From Mucilaginibacter pankratovii (lineage in GTDB: Bacteria; Bacteroidota; Bacteroidia; Sphingobacteriales; Sphingobacteriaceae): a stretch of 64,000 nt of DNA. A program made the translations under genes and the position numbers. The notes beneath the pieces are model-generated. The model did not search any database, was not told where the DNA came from, and saw only the letters and a program-made list of their open reading frames with translations. Every line of letters starts with the position of its first letter. The stretch's first letter is position 1. Of the stretch, positions 51,860 to 60,397 are shown in pieces. Location of the stretch: NCBI RefSeq assembly GCF_014773265.1, contig NZ_JACWMY010000006.1:1-64000 (forward strand), written 5' to 3'.

Positions 51860-52875
51860 TATAAAAATTTAGGTTTATGCGTAGCCATCCAACTTTGCAG
51901 CGCGCTTAGTTTATCGGGGTTGTTTTTCAACCATTTCACACTTTCCGGCTTAGCGCGTTGGCTAATGTAACGGGCAAAGGCGGGCATGTTATCCGTTGAT
52001 GCCAGCGCTTTAAAATAAGTAGCCGATGATTGCCAAAACGCATATTTTTCAACAGGGATATCACCAATTGAATTGAAGATCGCTTTAAGTTGAGCTGCCA
52101 TCAGATCAGCCGGCGTAGCATATTTTCGGTTCGCCAAACCTGCAAGTGCCTTTGTTAATATTTTATTACCGGGGTCTGCGGAACTGACTAAACGTGATGC
52201 ACGATAACCCGGCTCGGGTTTTAAAACACCGCCCTCCAAAATATTCTGTAAGTTGCCATAAGCTTCGGCGCTACGGGTAGTAGCGGGCTCCAGCATTAAG
52301 AAGCGGCAAAAGCCAAAGGTTGCTTCGGCCCGCTTATTTTGATGGAAGGCGGATAGCGCGTACATTCGGGTACTGCCGGCATCGCTGCTATCCAGCGCCA
52401 TGGCATTGGCAAATGTATATTCGGCCTCGCCATATTGCTTCGCTTTAAAATAGGCAATCCCCAAATTGTAATAGATGCGCTGGTTGCCTGGGTCGGCCTT
52501 AATAGCGTTTTGATAAGCGGCAACCGCGTTCGGCAATTGCCCCGTCCCCTGGTAAATGCTACCCATCAGGCTGTAAGCCGCCGCCGTAAATTTGGCGTTG
52601 GTGCCCGTGGTTGCTTTCTCTATAAATGGCAGGGCTTCCGTGTTTTTACCGGCAGAAAAAAGCGTGAACGCCATCTGGTAGTTAGCCTGTACGTTTTCTG
52701 GCTCAAGGGTCAAAGCCGCTTTGTAGCTGTCAGCTGCTTCCGTGTATTTCTTTTGATTGTTTAACTCTACGCCTTGTTTGATGAGGCCGGCCACGCTATT
52801 ATCGCTTTGGGCCAGCGCATCAAAGCCGGGGCCCAAAGCACAAATAAAAAGGATGATCTTAAAGTAAAACCGCAT
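51859..52875 (-). CDS. Exported TPR protein 2
   Basis: A 338-residue exported protein with signal peptide 1-22 (IILFICALGPGFDALA). Tetratricopeptide repeats span about 30-200: YTEAADSYKAALTLEPENV, PNAVAAYQNAIKADPGNQ, YGEAEYTFANAMALDS. A helical C-terminal domain without recognised motifs ends WMATHKPKFL. It is a paralogue of the next gene upstream (52879), 3 nt apart, giving a tandem pair. TPR proteins are scaffolds, and no partner is visible apart from the small membrane protein. Confidence 0.83.
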   Translation of the reverse strand: MRFYFKIILFICALGPGFDALAQSDNSVAGLIKQGVELNNQKKYTEAADSYKAALTLEPENVQANYQMAFTLFSAGKNTEALPFIEKATTGTNAKFTAAAYSLMGSIYQGTGQLPNAVAAYQNAIKADPGNQRIYYNLGIAYFKAKQYGEAEYTFANAMALDSSDAGSTRMYALSAFHQNKRAEATFGFCRFLMLEPATTRSAEAYGNLQNILEGGVLKPEPGYRASRLVSSADPGNKILTKALAGLANRKYATPADLMAAQLKAIFNSIGDIPVEKYAFWQSSATYFKALASTDNMPAFARYISQRAKPESVKWLKNNPDKLSALQSWMATHKPKFL

Positions 52876-52878
52876 GTT

Positions 52879-53901
52879 TTAAAATTCCCGTTTGGTTGCC
52901 TTCAACCAGGCATCAAATTCGTTTAATTCCTTGTCGTGTTCTTTAAACCAGGCAAGGTTTTCGTCCTTGTAGGCGCTTAAGGTTATATAACGTGTAAATG
53001 CGGCCATATTGCCTGATTTTGCAAGCTTCTCAAAAAAATCCGAGTAATAGGAGGCAACGAAGGGGTTGTCTTTATCGCCGGTAATAACATGTGCAATTTC
53101 AAAAAGCGCGGTGAGTTGTAAAGTTAGTGAGTCGGTTGCACTGAGATTTTTTTTGTCGGATGTGGCATTGGTAACCGTCAATGGCATCAGCAAGTTGGAT
53201 GAACTAAGGTCTTTTTCATTGATGGTTATGGTTACACTTTTTTCTCCGGTTTTCTTCACCCCATTATTAATGATGGCTTTAACATAGGCGATGGCTTCTG
53301 GCGAACGTTTTGTTTGCGGCTCTATCAATAAGAAATTGCACCAGCCTAATAACGATTGGCCCAATTTATTTTGGCGGTTAGCAGCCATGGCAAATACGCG
53401 TTGGCTGCTTGCATGTTTAGGGTCAAGCTTAATAGCTGTTATGGCATTAGCTTCGGCATCGGCATATTGCTTTTGGCCATAATAAGTAATAGCGATATTA
53501 AAGTACAGGCGCTGGTAGTCGGGCGCGGCGGCTATTCCACTTTTATAGTATTCCAGTGCCTTATCGGGTTGTTTATTGTCATCGTAAATATTGCCTATCA
53601 TGTTATAGGCGTCGCCGCTTTCGGGCTTAAGTTTAATGGCGCTCTCCAGGTAAGGGATGGCATCAAGCGGTTTACCCTGCGCTTGCAGGGTGTACGCCGT
53701 TTCGTAAACGGCGTTGTAAAAGTTGGGGTCTATTTTTAAAGCTTCCCGGTATTTGGCAAGGGCATCGTCATATTTACCCTCATCATTTAAGGTAACACCT
53801 TGCTTTACCAATTCTTTTAACTTGTCGGTACCCTGGCTATAAGCCGTCCCCGAAGTGGTAATAAAAGCAAGCAGTAGTAAGGTTTTGTAAAGAGGTTTCA
53901 T
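52879..53901 (-). CDS. Exported TPR protein 1
   Basis: A 340-residue exported protein with signal peptide 1-22 (TLLLLAFITTSGTAYS). At least four TPRs occupy about 28-190: YDDALAKYREALKIDPNFY, PLDAIPYLESAIKLKPESG, PDKALEYYKSGIAAAPDYQ, YADAEANAITAIKLDPKHA. A C-terminal domain of about 130 residues follows, similar in layout to the paralogue downstream. It is probably the first gene of a three-gene minus-strand operon. A 20-bp perfect palindrome lies 14 nt before its start. Confidence 0.85.
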   Translation of the reverse strand: MKPLYKTLLLLAFITTSGTAYSQGTDKLKELVKQGVTLNDEGKYDDALAKYREALKIDPNFYNAVYETAYTLQAQGKPLDAIPYLESAIKLKPESGDAYNMIGNIYDDNKQPDKALEYYKSGIAAAPDYQRLYFNIAITYYGQKQYADAEANAITAIKLDPKHASSQRVFAMAANRQNKLGQSLLGWCNFLLIEPQTKRSPEAIAYVKAIINNGVKKTGEKSVTITINEKDLSSSNLLMPLTVTNATSDKKNLSATDSLTLQLTALFEIAHVITGDKDNPFVASYYSDFFEKLAKSGNMAAFTRYITLSAYKDENLAWFKEHDKELNEFDAWLKATKREF

Positions 53902-53914
53902 TGTGTAAGGTTTA

Positions 53915-53934
53915 TATTGTTAATATTAACAATA
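53915..53934. promoter_or_regulatory. Perfect 20-bp palindrome upstream of the TPR operon
   Basis: TATTGTTAATATTAACAATA is its own complement over 20 bp. It lies 14-33 nt upstream of the TPR gene start, a position suited to an operator. The binding protein is unknown. Confidence 0.6.
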
Positions 53935-54031
53935 AGATGCCAGAAGGGAGGCAATTCCACAAACTTTTTTTTAAATAAAGCACAAGGGAAAATGGATGTC
54001 CGTGCGGATAATTTAACCCGTTTTTAATTAT

Positions 54032-54050
54032 GTTGAAACATTATTTCAAC
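54032..54050. promoter_or_regulatory. Inverted repeat before the serine hydrolase gene
   Basis: GTTGAAA and TTTCAAC (7-bp arms, 5-nt spacer) lie 66-84 nt upstream of the start at 54116. It is a possible operator. Confidence 0.4.
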
Positions 54051-54115
54051 TTTTATCTTATACCTTCTATATAATTTCTCATTTTCGCTTTCGTTTAAAG
54101 AAGAATTTTTTACCT

Positions 54116-55321
54116 ATGAATTTTGTGCTCAAAGCTGCCTGTGCGGCTTCCTTGTTCTTATTTTCCGCCTGTTCGTCTGGCCCGACCGATAAAAAAAACG
54201 CCGCTGCCGACCCCATGAAGCCCTTTGATCCTACCGGATTACTAAAATATAACCCCAAAGACGCCGATAAAAAAATTGATGAATTTATGCAGCACCTGCA
54301 TAAGGTTAGCGGTTTTAACGGCAATATACTGGTTGCCAAAAAAGGTAAAATAATTTACGAGAACGCGCTGGGCTGGGCTAATCACCTTACCCGCGACAGC
54401 CTGAAAATTGGTTCGCAATTTGAACTGGCATCGGTAACCAAAACCATGACCGGTACCGCCATTATGCAGCTTTGGGAACGCGGCAAACTCAAGCTCGACC
54501 AGAACGTTAAAGAATTTTTTCCTGATTTTCCCTACGAAGGAATTACCATCCGCCTGCTGCTTACGCACCGTTCGGGCATGATGAACTACGTGTATTTTGT
54601 AGATGGCATTTACCGCGCCGAGCACCGCGACCAAAAGAAAGGGTTAACCAACGCCGGCGCTATGGCCATGATAGCCCAGTATAAACCCGCGCGCTATATA
54701 GCTCCCGATAAAAAATTCCACTACAACAACTCCAACTTTATGGTGCTTGGTGCCATCATAGAAAAAATTACCGGTAAAAGTTATGCCGATTATATGATGG
54801 AGAATATTTTCAAGCCTGCCGGGATGACGCATACCGCAGTATATTCTAAAGCGGTTTATGATAAAATACCCGTTGATGTAGTAGGGCACGATCGTAACAG
54901 CTGGCGGTACTCAGTAGCGCAGAATTTTTTAGATGGTCCGGTTGGCGATAAAGGTATTTACAGCACCGTTGGCGATCTGTACATTTTCGACCAGGCGCTT
55001 AGGGCCGGGCGTTTGATAAAACCCGCCACTCAGGATTCGGCCTACACACCGCGCAACCCAATGGTGCGTGGCCATTTTAGTTATGGCTACGGCTGGCGTA
55101 TATTTGAAGCGCCGGGGCAGGATGTGGTTTACCATACCGGATGGTGGCACGGTTTCCGCCATATTTATTTGCGCGATTTGAAAAACGATGTAACCATTGT
55201 TTTGTTAGGGAATATGGTAAATGGCAGCCTGCTGCACCTGGACGATCTGTATAAAATGACCGGTATGCCCGTAGTGCGCAAAGGTGCCTACAATGGTGCC
55301 GGTGATACGGAGGAGGACTAA
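54116..55321 (+). CDS. Serine hydrolase lipoprotein, class C beta-lactamase/PBP fold
   Basis: A 401-residue lipoprotein with lipobox FLFSAC at about residue 19. The catalytic SxxK is ASVTKTMTG, the YxN motif is KFHYNNSNFMVLG, and the KTG-equivalent is YHTGWWHGF. The fold is that of AmpC, DD-peptidases and esterases; the substrate cannot be told from sequence. The gene is monocistronic on the plus strand and divergent from the TPR operon. An inverted repeat lies upstream. Confidence 0.9.
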   Translation: MNFVLKAACAASLFLFSACSSGPTDKKNAAADPMKPFDPTGLLKYNPKDADKKIDEFMQHLHKVSGFNGNILVAKKGKIIYENALGWANHLTRDSLKIGSQFELASVTKTMTGTAIMQLWERGKLKLDQNVKEFFPDFPYEGITIRLLLTHRSGMMNYVYFVDGIYRAEHRDQKKGLTNAGAMAMIAQYKPARYIAPDKKFHYNNSNFMVLGAIIEKITGKSYADYMMENIFKPAGMTHTAVYSKAVYDKIPVDVVGHDRNSWRYSVAQNFLDGPVGDKGIYSTVGDLYIFDQALRAGRLIKPATQDSAYTPRNPMVRGHFSYGYGWRIFEAPGQDVVYHTGWWHGFRHIYLRDLKNDVTIVLLGNMVNGSLLHLDDLYKMTGMPVVRKGAYNGAGDTEED

Positions 55322-55323
55322 TG

Positions 55324-55465
55324 GATGTGCAGATTTCAGGTGTGCAGATATGCAAATGAGGAATTTCAAATAGGAAATACAAAAATAATAACAGATAAGT
55401 TTAATTGGATGCCGATTTCAGATTTGCAATTCATCTGCACATCTGAAATCTGAAATCCGCACATC
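55324..55465. repeat. Inverted TGTGCAGATTTCAG repeats
   Basis: GATGTGCAGATTTCAG (55324-55339) pairs at 15 of 16 positions with CTGAAATCCGCACATC (55450-55465). An inner hairpin, GATTTCAGAT/ATCTGAAATC (55414-55423 and 55441-55450), is perfect. The block covers the gap before the YbaB gene. Confidence 0.8.
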
Positions 55466-55473
55466 AAAAACAT

Positions 55474-55779
55474 ATGTTCGATAAACTAATGGAAGCCCAG
55501 CAAAAGGCTGGTGAAGTAAAGCAAAGGCTGGACGCGATCAGTGTAACCGGCACTGCCGAAGGTGGTAAAATAACCGTGCAGGCTAATGGTAATAAGGTGG
55601 TTCAATCGGTGACTATTGATGAGGCTTTTTTGAAGGAAGCTGATAAAGAGGAACTGGAGGAGCTGTTGGTTATTGCCATCAACAAAGCCATGGAGCAGGC
55701 CGACAACGTAAGCCAAAGTGAAATGGCTGCCATGACCAGCGCTATGTTTGGCGGCATGGGAGGCTTATTTGGCAAATAG
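55474..55779 (+). CDS. YbaB/EbfC family nucleoid-associated protein
   Basis: A 101-residue DNA-binding protein forming a dimer that coats DNA. The core has MFDKLMEAQQKAGEVKQRLD, GGKITVQANGNKVVQSVTID, and ELEELLVIAINKAMEQADN, followed by a Met/Gly-rich tail AMFGGMGGLFGK. The length matches the family. In other phyla it accompanies dnaX-recR; here it stands alone after a repeat block. Confidence 0.92.
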   Translation: MFDKLMEAQQKAGEVKQRLDAISVTGTAEGGKITVQANGNKVVQSVTIDEAFLKEADKEELEELLVIAINKAMEQADNVSQSEMAAMTSAMFGGMGGLFGK

Positions 55780-55871
55780 TATTGCGGGTATGTAATATTA
55801 CCGTTAAATAGGTTGCACGTTTAAACATCTACCCGGTTATTTTGTAATTTGAGCACTTAATTTGATCGCTT

Positions 55872-56552
55872 ATGAAAGTTACCTATTTAGGCCAGTCGAC
55901 CATTGAGCTGGAGGCTGCCGGAAAAAAATTATTATTCGATCCGTTTATCACCTATAACGATCTGGCCAAAGGCATTGTTGATGTTGCAAGCCTTAAACCC
56001 GATTACATCCTGGTATCGCACGGGCACGGCGACCATGTTGCCGACCTGGTACAGGTGCAAAAACAAAGCGGTGCAAAAGTTATTTGCATTGCCGAAATTG
56101 CTGGCTGGCTTGGTAAGCAGGATATTGATAATGTACACGGCATGAACATCGGCGGCGGCTTCAACTTCGAGTTTGGCCGGGTGAAGATGGTGAACGCGGT
56201 ACACTCCAGCGCTTTGCCTGATGGCAGCAACGGCGGAAACCCCGCAGGGTTTCTGATATCCTCGGAAGGAAAGAAGATCTACTTCGCCGGCGATACCGCG
56301 CTTACCTACGATATGAAACTGCTGGAGGATGAAAACCTCGACTGGGCGTTTTTACCTATTGGCGATAACTACACCATGGGTGCGGATGATGCCATAAAAG
56401 CAGCAGCATTCATCAACTGTAAAAACATTATCGGCATCCATTACGATTCGTTCCCGGTTATTAAGATAGATAAGGAAGAAGTTAAAGAGAAATTTATTAA
56501 AGCAGGGCTTAACCTTAAGTTGCCTGCCATAGGCGAAAGCTTAGATCTGTAA
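55872..56552 (+). CDS. UPF0173 metal-dependent hydrolase (metallo-beta-lactamase fold)
   Basis: A 226-residue hydrolase of unknown substrate. Metal ligands are in VSHGHGDHVADL (HxHxDH), NAVHSSALPDG, YFAGDTALTYDM (Asp) and IGIHYDSFPVI (His). It starts MKVTYLGQSTIEL, which is family-typical. No signal peptide is present. A bidirectional terminator follows, separating it from the convergent glgC. Confidence 0.93.
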   Translation: MKVTYLGQSTIELEAAGKKLLFDPFITYNDLAKGIVDVASLKPDYILVSHGHGDHVADLVQVQKQSGAKVICIAEIAGWLGKQDIDNVHGMNIGGGFNFEFGRVKMVNAVHSSALPDGSNGGNPAGFLISSEGKKIYFAGDTALTYDMKLLEDENLDWAFLPIGDNYTMGADDAIKAAAFINCKNIIGIHYDSFPVIKIDKEEVKEKFIKAGLNLKLPAIGESLDL

Positions 56553-56558
56553 AACCAA

Positions 56559-56590
56559 AACGGCCCCGAAATTTTCGGGGCCGTTCTTTT
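56559..56590. terminator. Bidirectional terminator between the UPF0173 gene and glgC
   Basis: AACGGCCCCGAA and TTCGGGGCCGTT form a 12-bp stem around ATT, followed by CTTTTAT on the plus strand and preceded by a short A-tract that serves the minus strand. Confidence 0.83.
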
Positions 56591-56604
56591 ATCATACTGT
56601 TTGC

Positions 56605-57867
56605 TTAGATCACTGTTCCGGCCGGGATAATCGCGCGTTTCTTCACGATAACAATACCATCAACAACGGTATAGGTTGGGAAATCTCCATCAGGTAAATT
56701 GCCCCCGCAGTTGATCTTCACATCATCGCCGATGTAGGTATTCTTATCTATGATCGCGTTTCGCAGGGTACACCTGTCGCCTATACCCATAATTGGTTCG
56801 CCGTTTGCTTTGGCGGCGGCTATTTCATCCAGTGTTTGGTAATTATCGCTACCCATAATGTAGCAGCTATCTATGGTGGTGTAAAGCCCGATACGGGTAC
56901 GGATACCAACGATAGAACGAGTTATTAAGCTCGCGTTGATGATACAGCCATCAGCAATGATCGATCTATCCAAATGGGTGCCCGATATTTTGGTAGGCGG
57001 CAACATGCGCGCACGGGTGTAGATGTGGTTTTTATCGAACAGGTTAAACTGCGGGATATCATCTGTAAGGCCCAAGTTGGCGTCGAAGAAAGATGGGATG
57101 GTACCAATATCTGTCCAGTACCCTTCGTACTGATAGCTTACTACCTTATGGCCCTCTATCGATTGCGGGATAATTTCTTTACCAAAATCGGTATGGTCGT
57201 TACCTTCTAAAAGGTCGTATAAAAGTTTACGGTTGAAGATGTAAATGCCCATTGAAGCGAGGTAAATCCTGCCCTGGGCTTTCATCTCGGGGCTAACTTC
57301 CGATACCCAGTTCTCGAAACCTGTTTTTGGTTTTTCTATGAACGAGGTGATCAGGTTCTCGTCATCCGTTTTCAGGATGCCGAAACCGGGAACATCATTC
57401 ACATGCACCGGGATGGTAGCGATAGAGATATCCGCCTTTTTCTCGATGTGCTGTTTTATCATTTCATCAAAATCCATCTGATACAGCTGATCGCCCGAGA
57501 GGATAAGCACGTACTCAAAATCGTGTACGCCCAAATGATGCAGGCTTTGCCTAACCGCATCTGCTGTCCCCTGGAACCAACCGGCGCTGGTAGGGGTTTG
57601 CTCGGCAGCCAAAATATCCACAAAAGCGGTACTGAACGTACTGAAGTGGTAGGTGTTTTTGATGTGCTTGTTTAACGATGCCGAGTTAAACTGTGTTAAC
57701 ACGAATATCCTGTCGATACCCGAGTGTAAACAGTTGGAGATGGGGATGTCAACCAATCGGTATTTGCCAGCAATAGGCACTGCCGGTTTCGAACGTGTTT
57801 GGGTTAGCGGTGCTAAACGGCTACCCTGGCCGCCGCCAAGTACAATGCTGATTACTTTTGATGTCAT
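56605..57867 (-). CDS. glgC: Glucose-1-phosphate adenylyltransferase
   Basis: This enzyme makes ADP-glucose from glucose-1-phosphate and ATP for glycogen synthesis and is usually the regulated step. It has 420 residues. The nucleotide-binding loop is VLGGGQGSRLAPLT, followed by RSKPAVPIAGKYRLVDIPIS, the FxxGTADA-like GWFQGTADAVRQ and the catalytic LSGDQLYQMDF. A C-terminal left-handed beta-helix (about 300-420) follows. It overlaps glgA by 4 nt (57864-57867), so the two are coupled, glgA first. Confidence 0.96.
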   Translation of the reverse strand: MTSKVISIVLGGGQGSRLAPLTQTRSKPAVPIAGKYRLVDIPISNCLHSGIDRIFVLTQFNSASLNKHIKNTYHFSTFSTAFVDILAAEQTPTSAGWFQGTADAVRQSLHHLGVHDFEYVLILSGDQLYQMDFDEMIKQHIEKKADISIATIPVHVNDVPGFGILKTDDENLITSFIEKPKTGFENWVSEVSPEMKAQGRIYLASMGIYIFNRKLLYDLLEGNDHTDFGKEIIPQSIEGHKVVSYQYEGYWTDIGTIPSFFDANLGLTDDIPQFNLFDKNHIYTRARMLPPTKISGTHLDRSIIADGCIINASLITRSIVGIRTRIGLYTTIDSCYIMGSDNYQTLDEIAAAKANGEPIMGIGDRCTLRNAIIDKNTYIGDDVKINCGGNLPDGDFPTYTVVDGIVIVKKRAIIPAGTVI

Positions 57868-59288
57868 ATCGTAGGAGTTAAACTTTCGTAAAGGTCAATA
57901 TATTCTTTTGCCGACCGGTACCACGAAAAATCGAGGCCCATCATGCGCTTACGCAGTAAAAGCATTTTTTTAGCGTCGCTGTATAATTCAACAGCGCGGG
58001 TTATCGAATTGCTGATATCATCCACACTAACATTATTAAATCGGATGCCGTAGCCATCTTCATCGCCAAAATCAATTACAGTATCGGCCAGGCCACCCGT
58101 GGTACGTACCACCGGGATAGTACCGTAACGGATGGCATACAATTGGTTTAAGCCGCAAGGCTCCACGCGCGATGGCATCAGCAGGAAATCTGCCCCGGCG
58201 TATATCAAATGCGCCAGCGATTCATCGTACCCGATAAATACGTTACAGTTTTGCGGGTAAAGATCTTTCAGCTTTTGCAGGGCCATTTCGGTTACGGTAT
58301 CGCCGGTGCCCAGTATCAAAAAGTTAACATTATCGCCATGCCGCTGTATGCTGCGCTCGATGGCTGCGGGCAGTACATCGGCACCTTTTTCTACAACTAA
58401 ACGGCCAATGAACACAATAAGCGGTTTATCAGCCGAAAGATGGAATCGTGTACACAGTAATTCTTTATTCTTTTGCTTGCCCTTATTTACCGTGGCAGCG
58501 GTGAATTTGTTAGGCACCATCGGATCGGCATTGGCATCCCAAACCTCGGTATCTATGCCATTGATGATGCCGTAGCCTTTATGTCTCTCTACATAGAAAA
58601 GGTACTCCAGCCCGTTGGAGTTGATGGATAACTCTCTTAAGTAATTGGGCGATACCGTGGTAAACCGCCAGCAGCATTTTACAGCCGATGCAAGCGGGTT
58701 GATGCCGCCGTTCCAGTCCAGCAGGCCGGTTTTATAAAAGTCAATTTCGGGTAACAGGTTTAACCGTTCCCAGCCAAAAGCACCGTGGTATTGCCCGTTG
58801 TGGATAGTAAATATGGTGGGGATGTGTGCCAGCCGGGTATATAAAGCCGAGTGGTACATCATAAATGGCACCAAGCCCGAGTGATGATCGTGGCAATGTA
58901 CCAGGTCGGGTGTTTGGCCGCTCCAGTTTATCCAATCCAAAAAGCAGATCTGGAAGGCCATGAACTGGTCCTGCTCATCGGGGTAACTGTAAATGTTTTC
59001 CCTATCCAGCAAGCCCGGTATCTTTATTAAAAAAAGCTCGAAGCCCAGCTTATCGGTGGTTTCTTTTAGTACCTCAAAATAGATCCGGCGGGTGCCCAAT
59101 AGCGTGGTGCCCTGGAAAACCATGTCAAAAGTGTTTTCGTGAACAAACTTTCGGTTGTAAAAGGGCATTACTACAGCTGCGTTTTGCCCTGCCTGGTTTT
59201 GATACTTAGGCAATGCACCAACAACATCTGCAAGCCCGCCAACTTTGGCAACAGGATAGCATTCGGCACTCAGGTGGAAGATTCTCAT
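57864..59288 (-). CDS. glgA: Glycogen synthase (ADP-glucose)
   Basis: A GT5 glycosyltransferase that elongates alpha-1,4-glucan from ADP-glucose. It has 474 residues. The N-terminal KVGGLADVVGALP (ADP-glucose binding), HDHHSGLVPF, TIHNGQYHGAF, the second-domain FIGRLVVEKGADVL, and MPSRVEPCGLNQLYAIRYGTIPVV (Glu-x7-Glu-like retaining GT-B site) are present. It precedes glgC on the minus strand with a 4-nt overlap. No branching or debranching enzyme is in the window. Confidence 0.95.
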   Translation of the reverse strand: MRIFHLSAECYPVAKVGGLADVVGALPKYQNQAGQNAAVVMPFYNRKFVHENTFDMVFQGTTLLGTRRIYFEVLKETTDKLGFELFLIKIPGLLDRENIYSYPDEQDQFMAFQICFLDWINWSGQTPDLVHCHDHHSGLVPFMMYHSALYTRLAHIPTIFTIHNGQYHGAFGWERLNLLPEIDFYKTGLLDWNGGINPLASAVKCCWRFTTVSPNYLRELSINSNGLEYLFYVERHKGYGIINGIDTEVWDANADPMVPNKFTAATVNKGKQKNKELLCTRFHLSADKPLIVFIGRLVVEKGADVLPAAIERSIQRHGDNVNFLILGTGDTVTEMALQKLKDLYPQNCNVFIGYDESLAHLIYAGADFLLMPSRVEPCGLNQLYAIRYGTIPVVRTTGGLADTVIDFGDEDGYGIRFNNVSVDDISNSITRAVELYSDAKKMLLLRKRMMGLDFSWYRSAKEYIDLYESLTPTI

Positions 59289-59494
59289 TCGGGATTATGT
59301 TTGGTTAAGGTACTAAACATTTCCTCAAAAGAACAAACATATAATTTGAAAAATGTGTTTGAAATGGTGTTATTATTTAATTAAAACACGCTGTTGATTA
59401 CCATTTCGGTATTTATCTGAAATAGACGAACGCCTTTGTTGCGATTTTGATAATGAAGCTATATTGGGGGGATGGCGTTTTTAAAAATGCCTGC

Positions 59495-60046
59495 TTAAAA
59501 AGAAATATCGCAGGCAAGCAGCGCCGATTTTAGTACGCCGGTTTGCTCGTAAGTTTGCTGGTAAACGCCGGATGCATCAAGCGTAAGCAGGGTTGTGTTT
59601 TTGTTTTCAGGGTCTATCATGAAGTATTCCTTAACCCCTGCTTTCTCGTATAAGGCACGCTTGCGTTTGGTGTCGTATGCGCGATTCGAAGAAAGGATTG
59701 CGATGATCAGCGCGGGCGCACCATGAACACCATTTGTTTGCATGATTTCCTTTTCATCATTTAAAACCACGAACAGATCAGGCTGAACCACAGATTGCTG
59801 CTCTCCGATATAAACATCAAAAGGCGCACTTAATAACGTTCCAACCGGGTTATCCTGCAAAAACTGAAATAGCAAAGAAGTAAGTTTAATTACAAGAAGC
59901 TGATGTTCCCGGGATGGTGCTGGCGACATAATCAATTCGTTAAAAATCACTTCACAGCGCGTACCTTCCGGCAACATGCGGTAAATATCTACCGCTGTAC
60001 GCGGTATCTCTGGTATTACCTGTTGATATTTATGCTTTTCATCCAT
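59495..60046 (-). CDS. Uma2 family PD-(D/E)XK protein with altered catalytic Glu
   Basis: A 183-residue Uma2 (DUF820) restriction-endonuclease-like protein. The pattern VVQPDLFVVLND supplies the Asp and AYDTKRKRALYEKAGVKEYFMIDP is the distal part with Lys. The usual catalytic Glu (LVIEILS) reads ALIIAILSS here, so the Glu is replaced by Ala by a single-base difference (GCA for GAA). If correct, nuclease activity should be lost. A short antitoxin-like ORF lies upstream on the same strand. Confidence 0.82.
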   Translation of the reverse strand: MDEKHKYQQVIPEIPRTAVDIYRMLPEGTRCEVIFNELIMSPAPSREHQLLVIKLTSLLFQFLQDNPVGTLLSAPFDVYIGEQQSVVQPDLFVVLNDEKEIMQTNGVHGAPALIIAILSSNRAYDTKRKRALYEKAGVKEYFMIDPENKNTTLLTLDASGVYQQTYEQTGVLKSALLACDISF

Positions 60047-60110
60047 AACCTTTTAACAAAGCGCTTTACACAAATATAACGATTGCAATAATTAAACCAT
60101 TATGGGGGAA

Positions 60111-60266
60111 TTATTTTAATCCCCACTTTTCGAAAATTTTCACAACCTCAGCGTGCAGAAATACCTCGCCTCTGTCCGCTTCGGCAATTCCCTCCAAAAT
60201 ATCTTGTTGTTGCAATTCGCTTAATTCGTCAAACCAATCTGAATTATTGCTTGCTATTTCTTCCAT
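60111..60266 (-). CDS. Small antitoxin-like protein
   Basis: A 51-residue protein on the minus strand (MEEIASNNSDWFDELSELQ...). The segment LSELQQQDILEGIAEADRGEVFLHAEVV followed by KWG (in parts: QQDILEGIAEADRGE and HAEVVKIFEKWG) resembles the C-terminal part of RelB/ParD-like antitoxins that pair with RelE/ParE toxins in Bacteroidota. No toxin gene follows; the next ORF on the strand is Uma2. It may be an orphan antitoxin. A dispersed repeat lies immediately upstream. Confidence 0.6.
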   Translation of the reverse strand: MEEIASNNSDWFDELSELQQQDILEGIAEADRGEVFLHAEVVKIFEKWGLK

Positions 60267-60277
60267 GGGTTTACTTT

Positions 60278-60380
60278 GGGCGTTCCCGCTTACCAGCGGG
60301 CCGGGCTATATCTGTTACAACTCCTTATTTCGCGCCGCTGATAGAAGCGGCGCTTCATTCCGGGGTTTCCACTACTATCC
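60278..60380. repeat. Interspersed repeat, GGGCGTTCCCGC type, copy 2
   Basis: The head matches copy 1 (42872-42901) at 28 of 30 positions and folds CCCGCT-TACC-AGCGGG. A second perfect hairpin, GCGCCGCT-GATAGA-AGCGGCGC, lies in the middle, and GGTTTCCACTACTATCC closes the unit. It sits between the polA stop and the small antitoxin-like ORF, close to the polA 3' end. Confidence 0.8.
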
Positions 60381-60397
60381 TAAAGCAAATTATCCTA

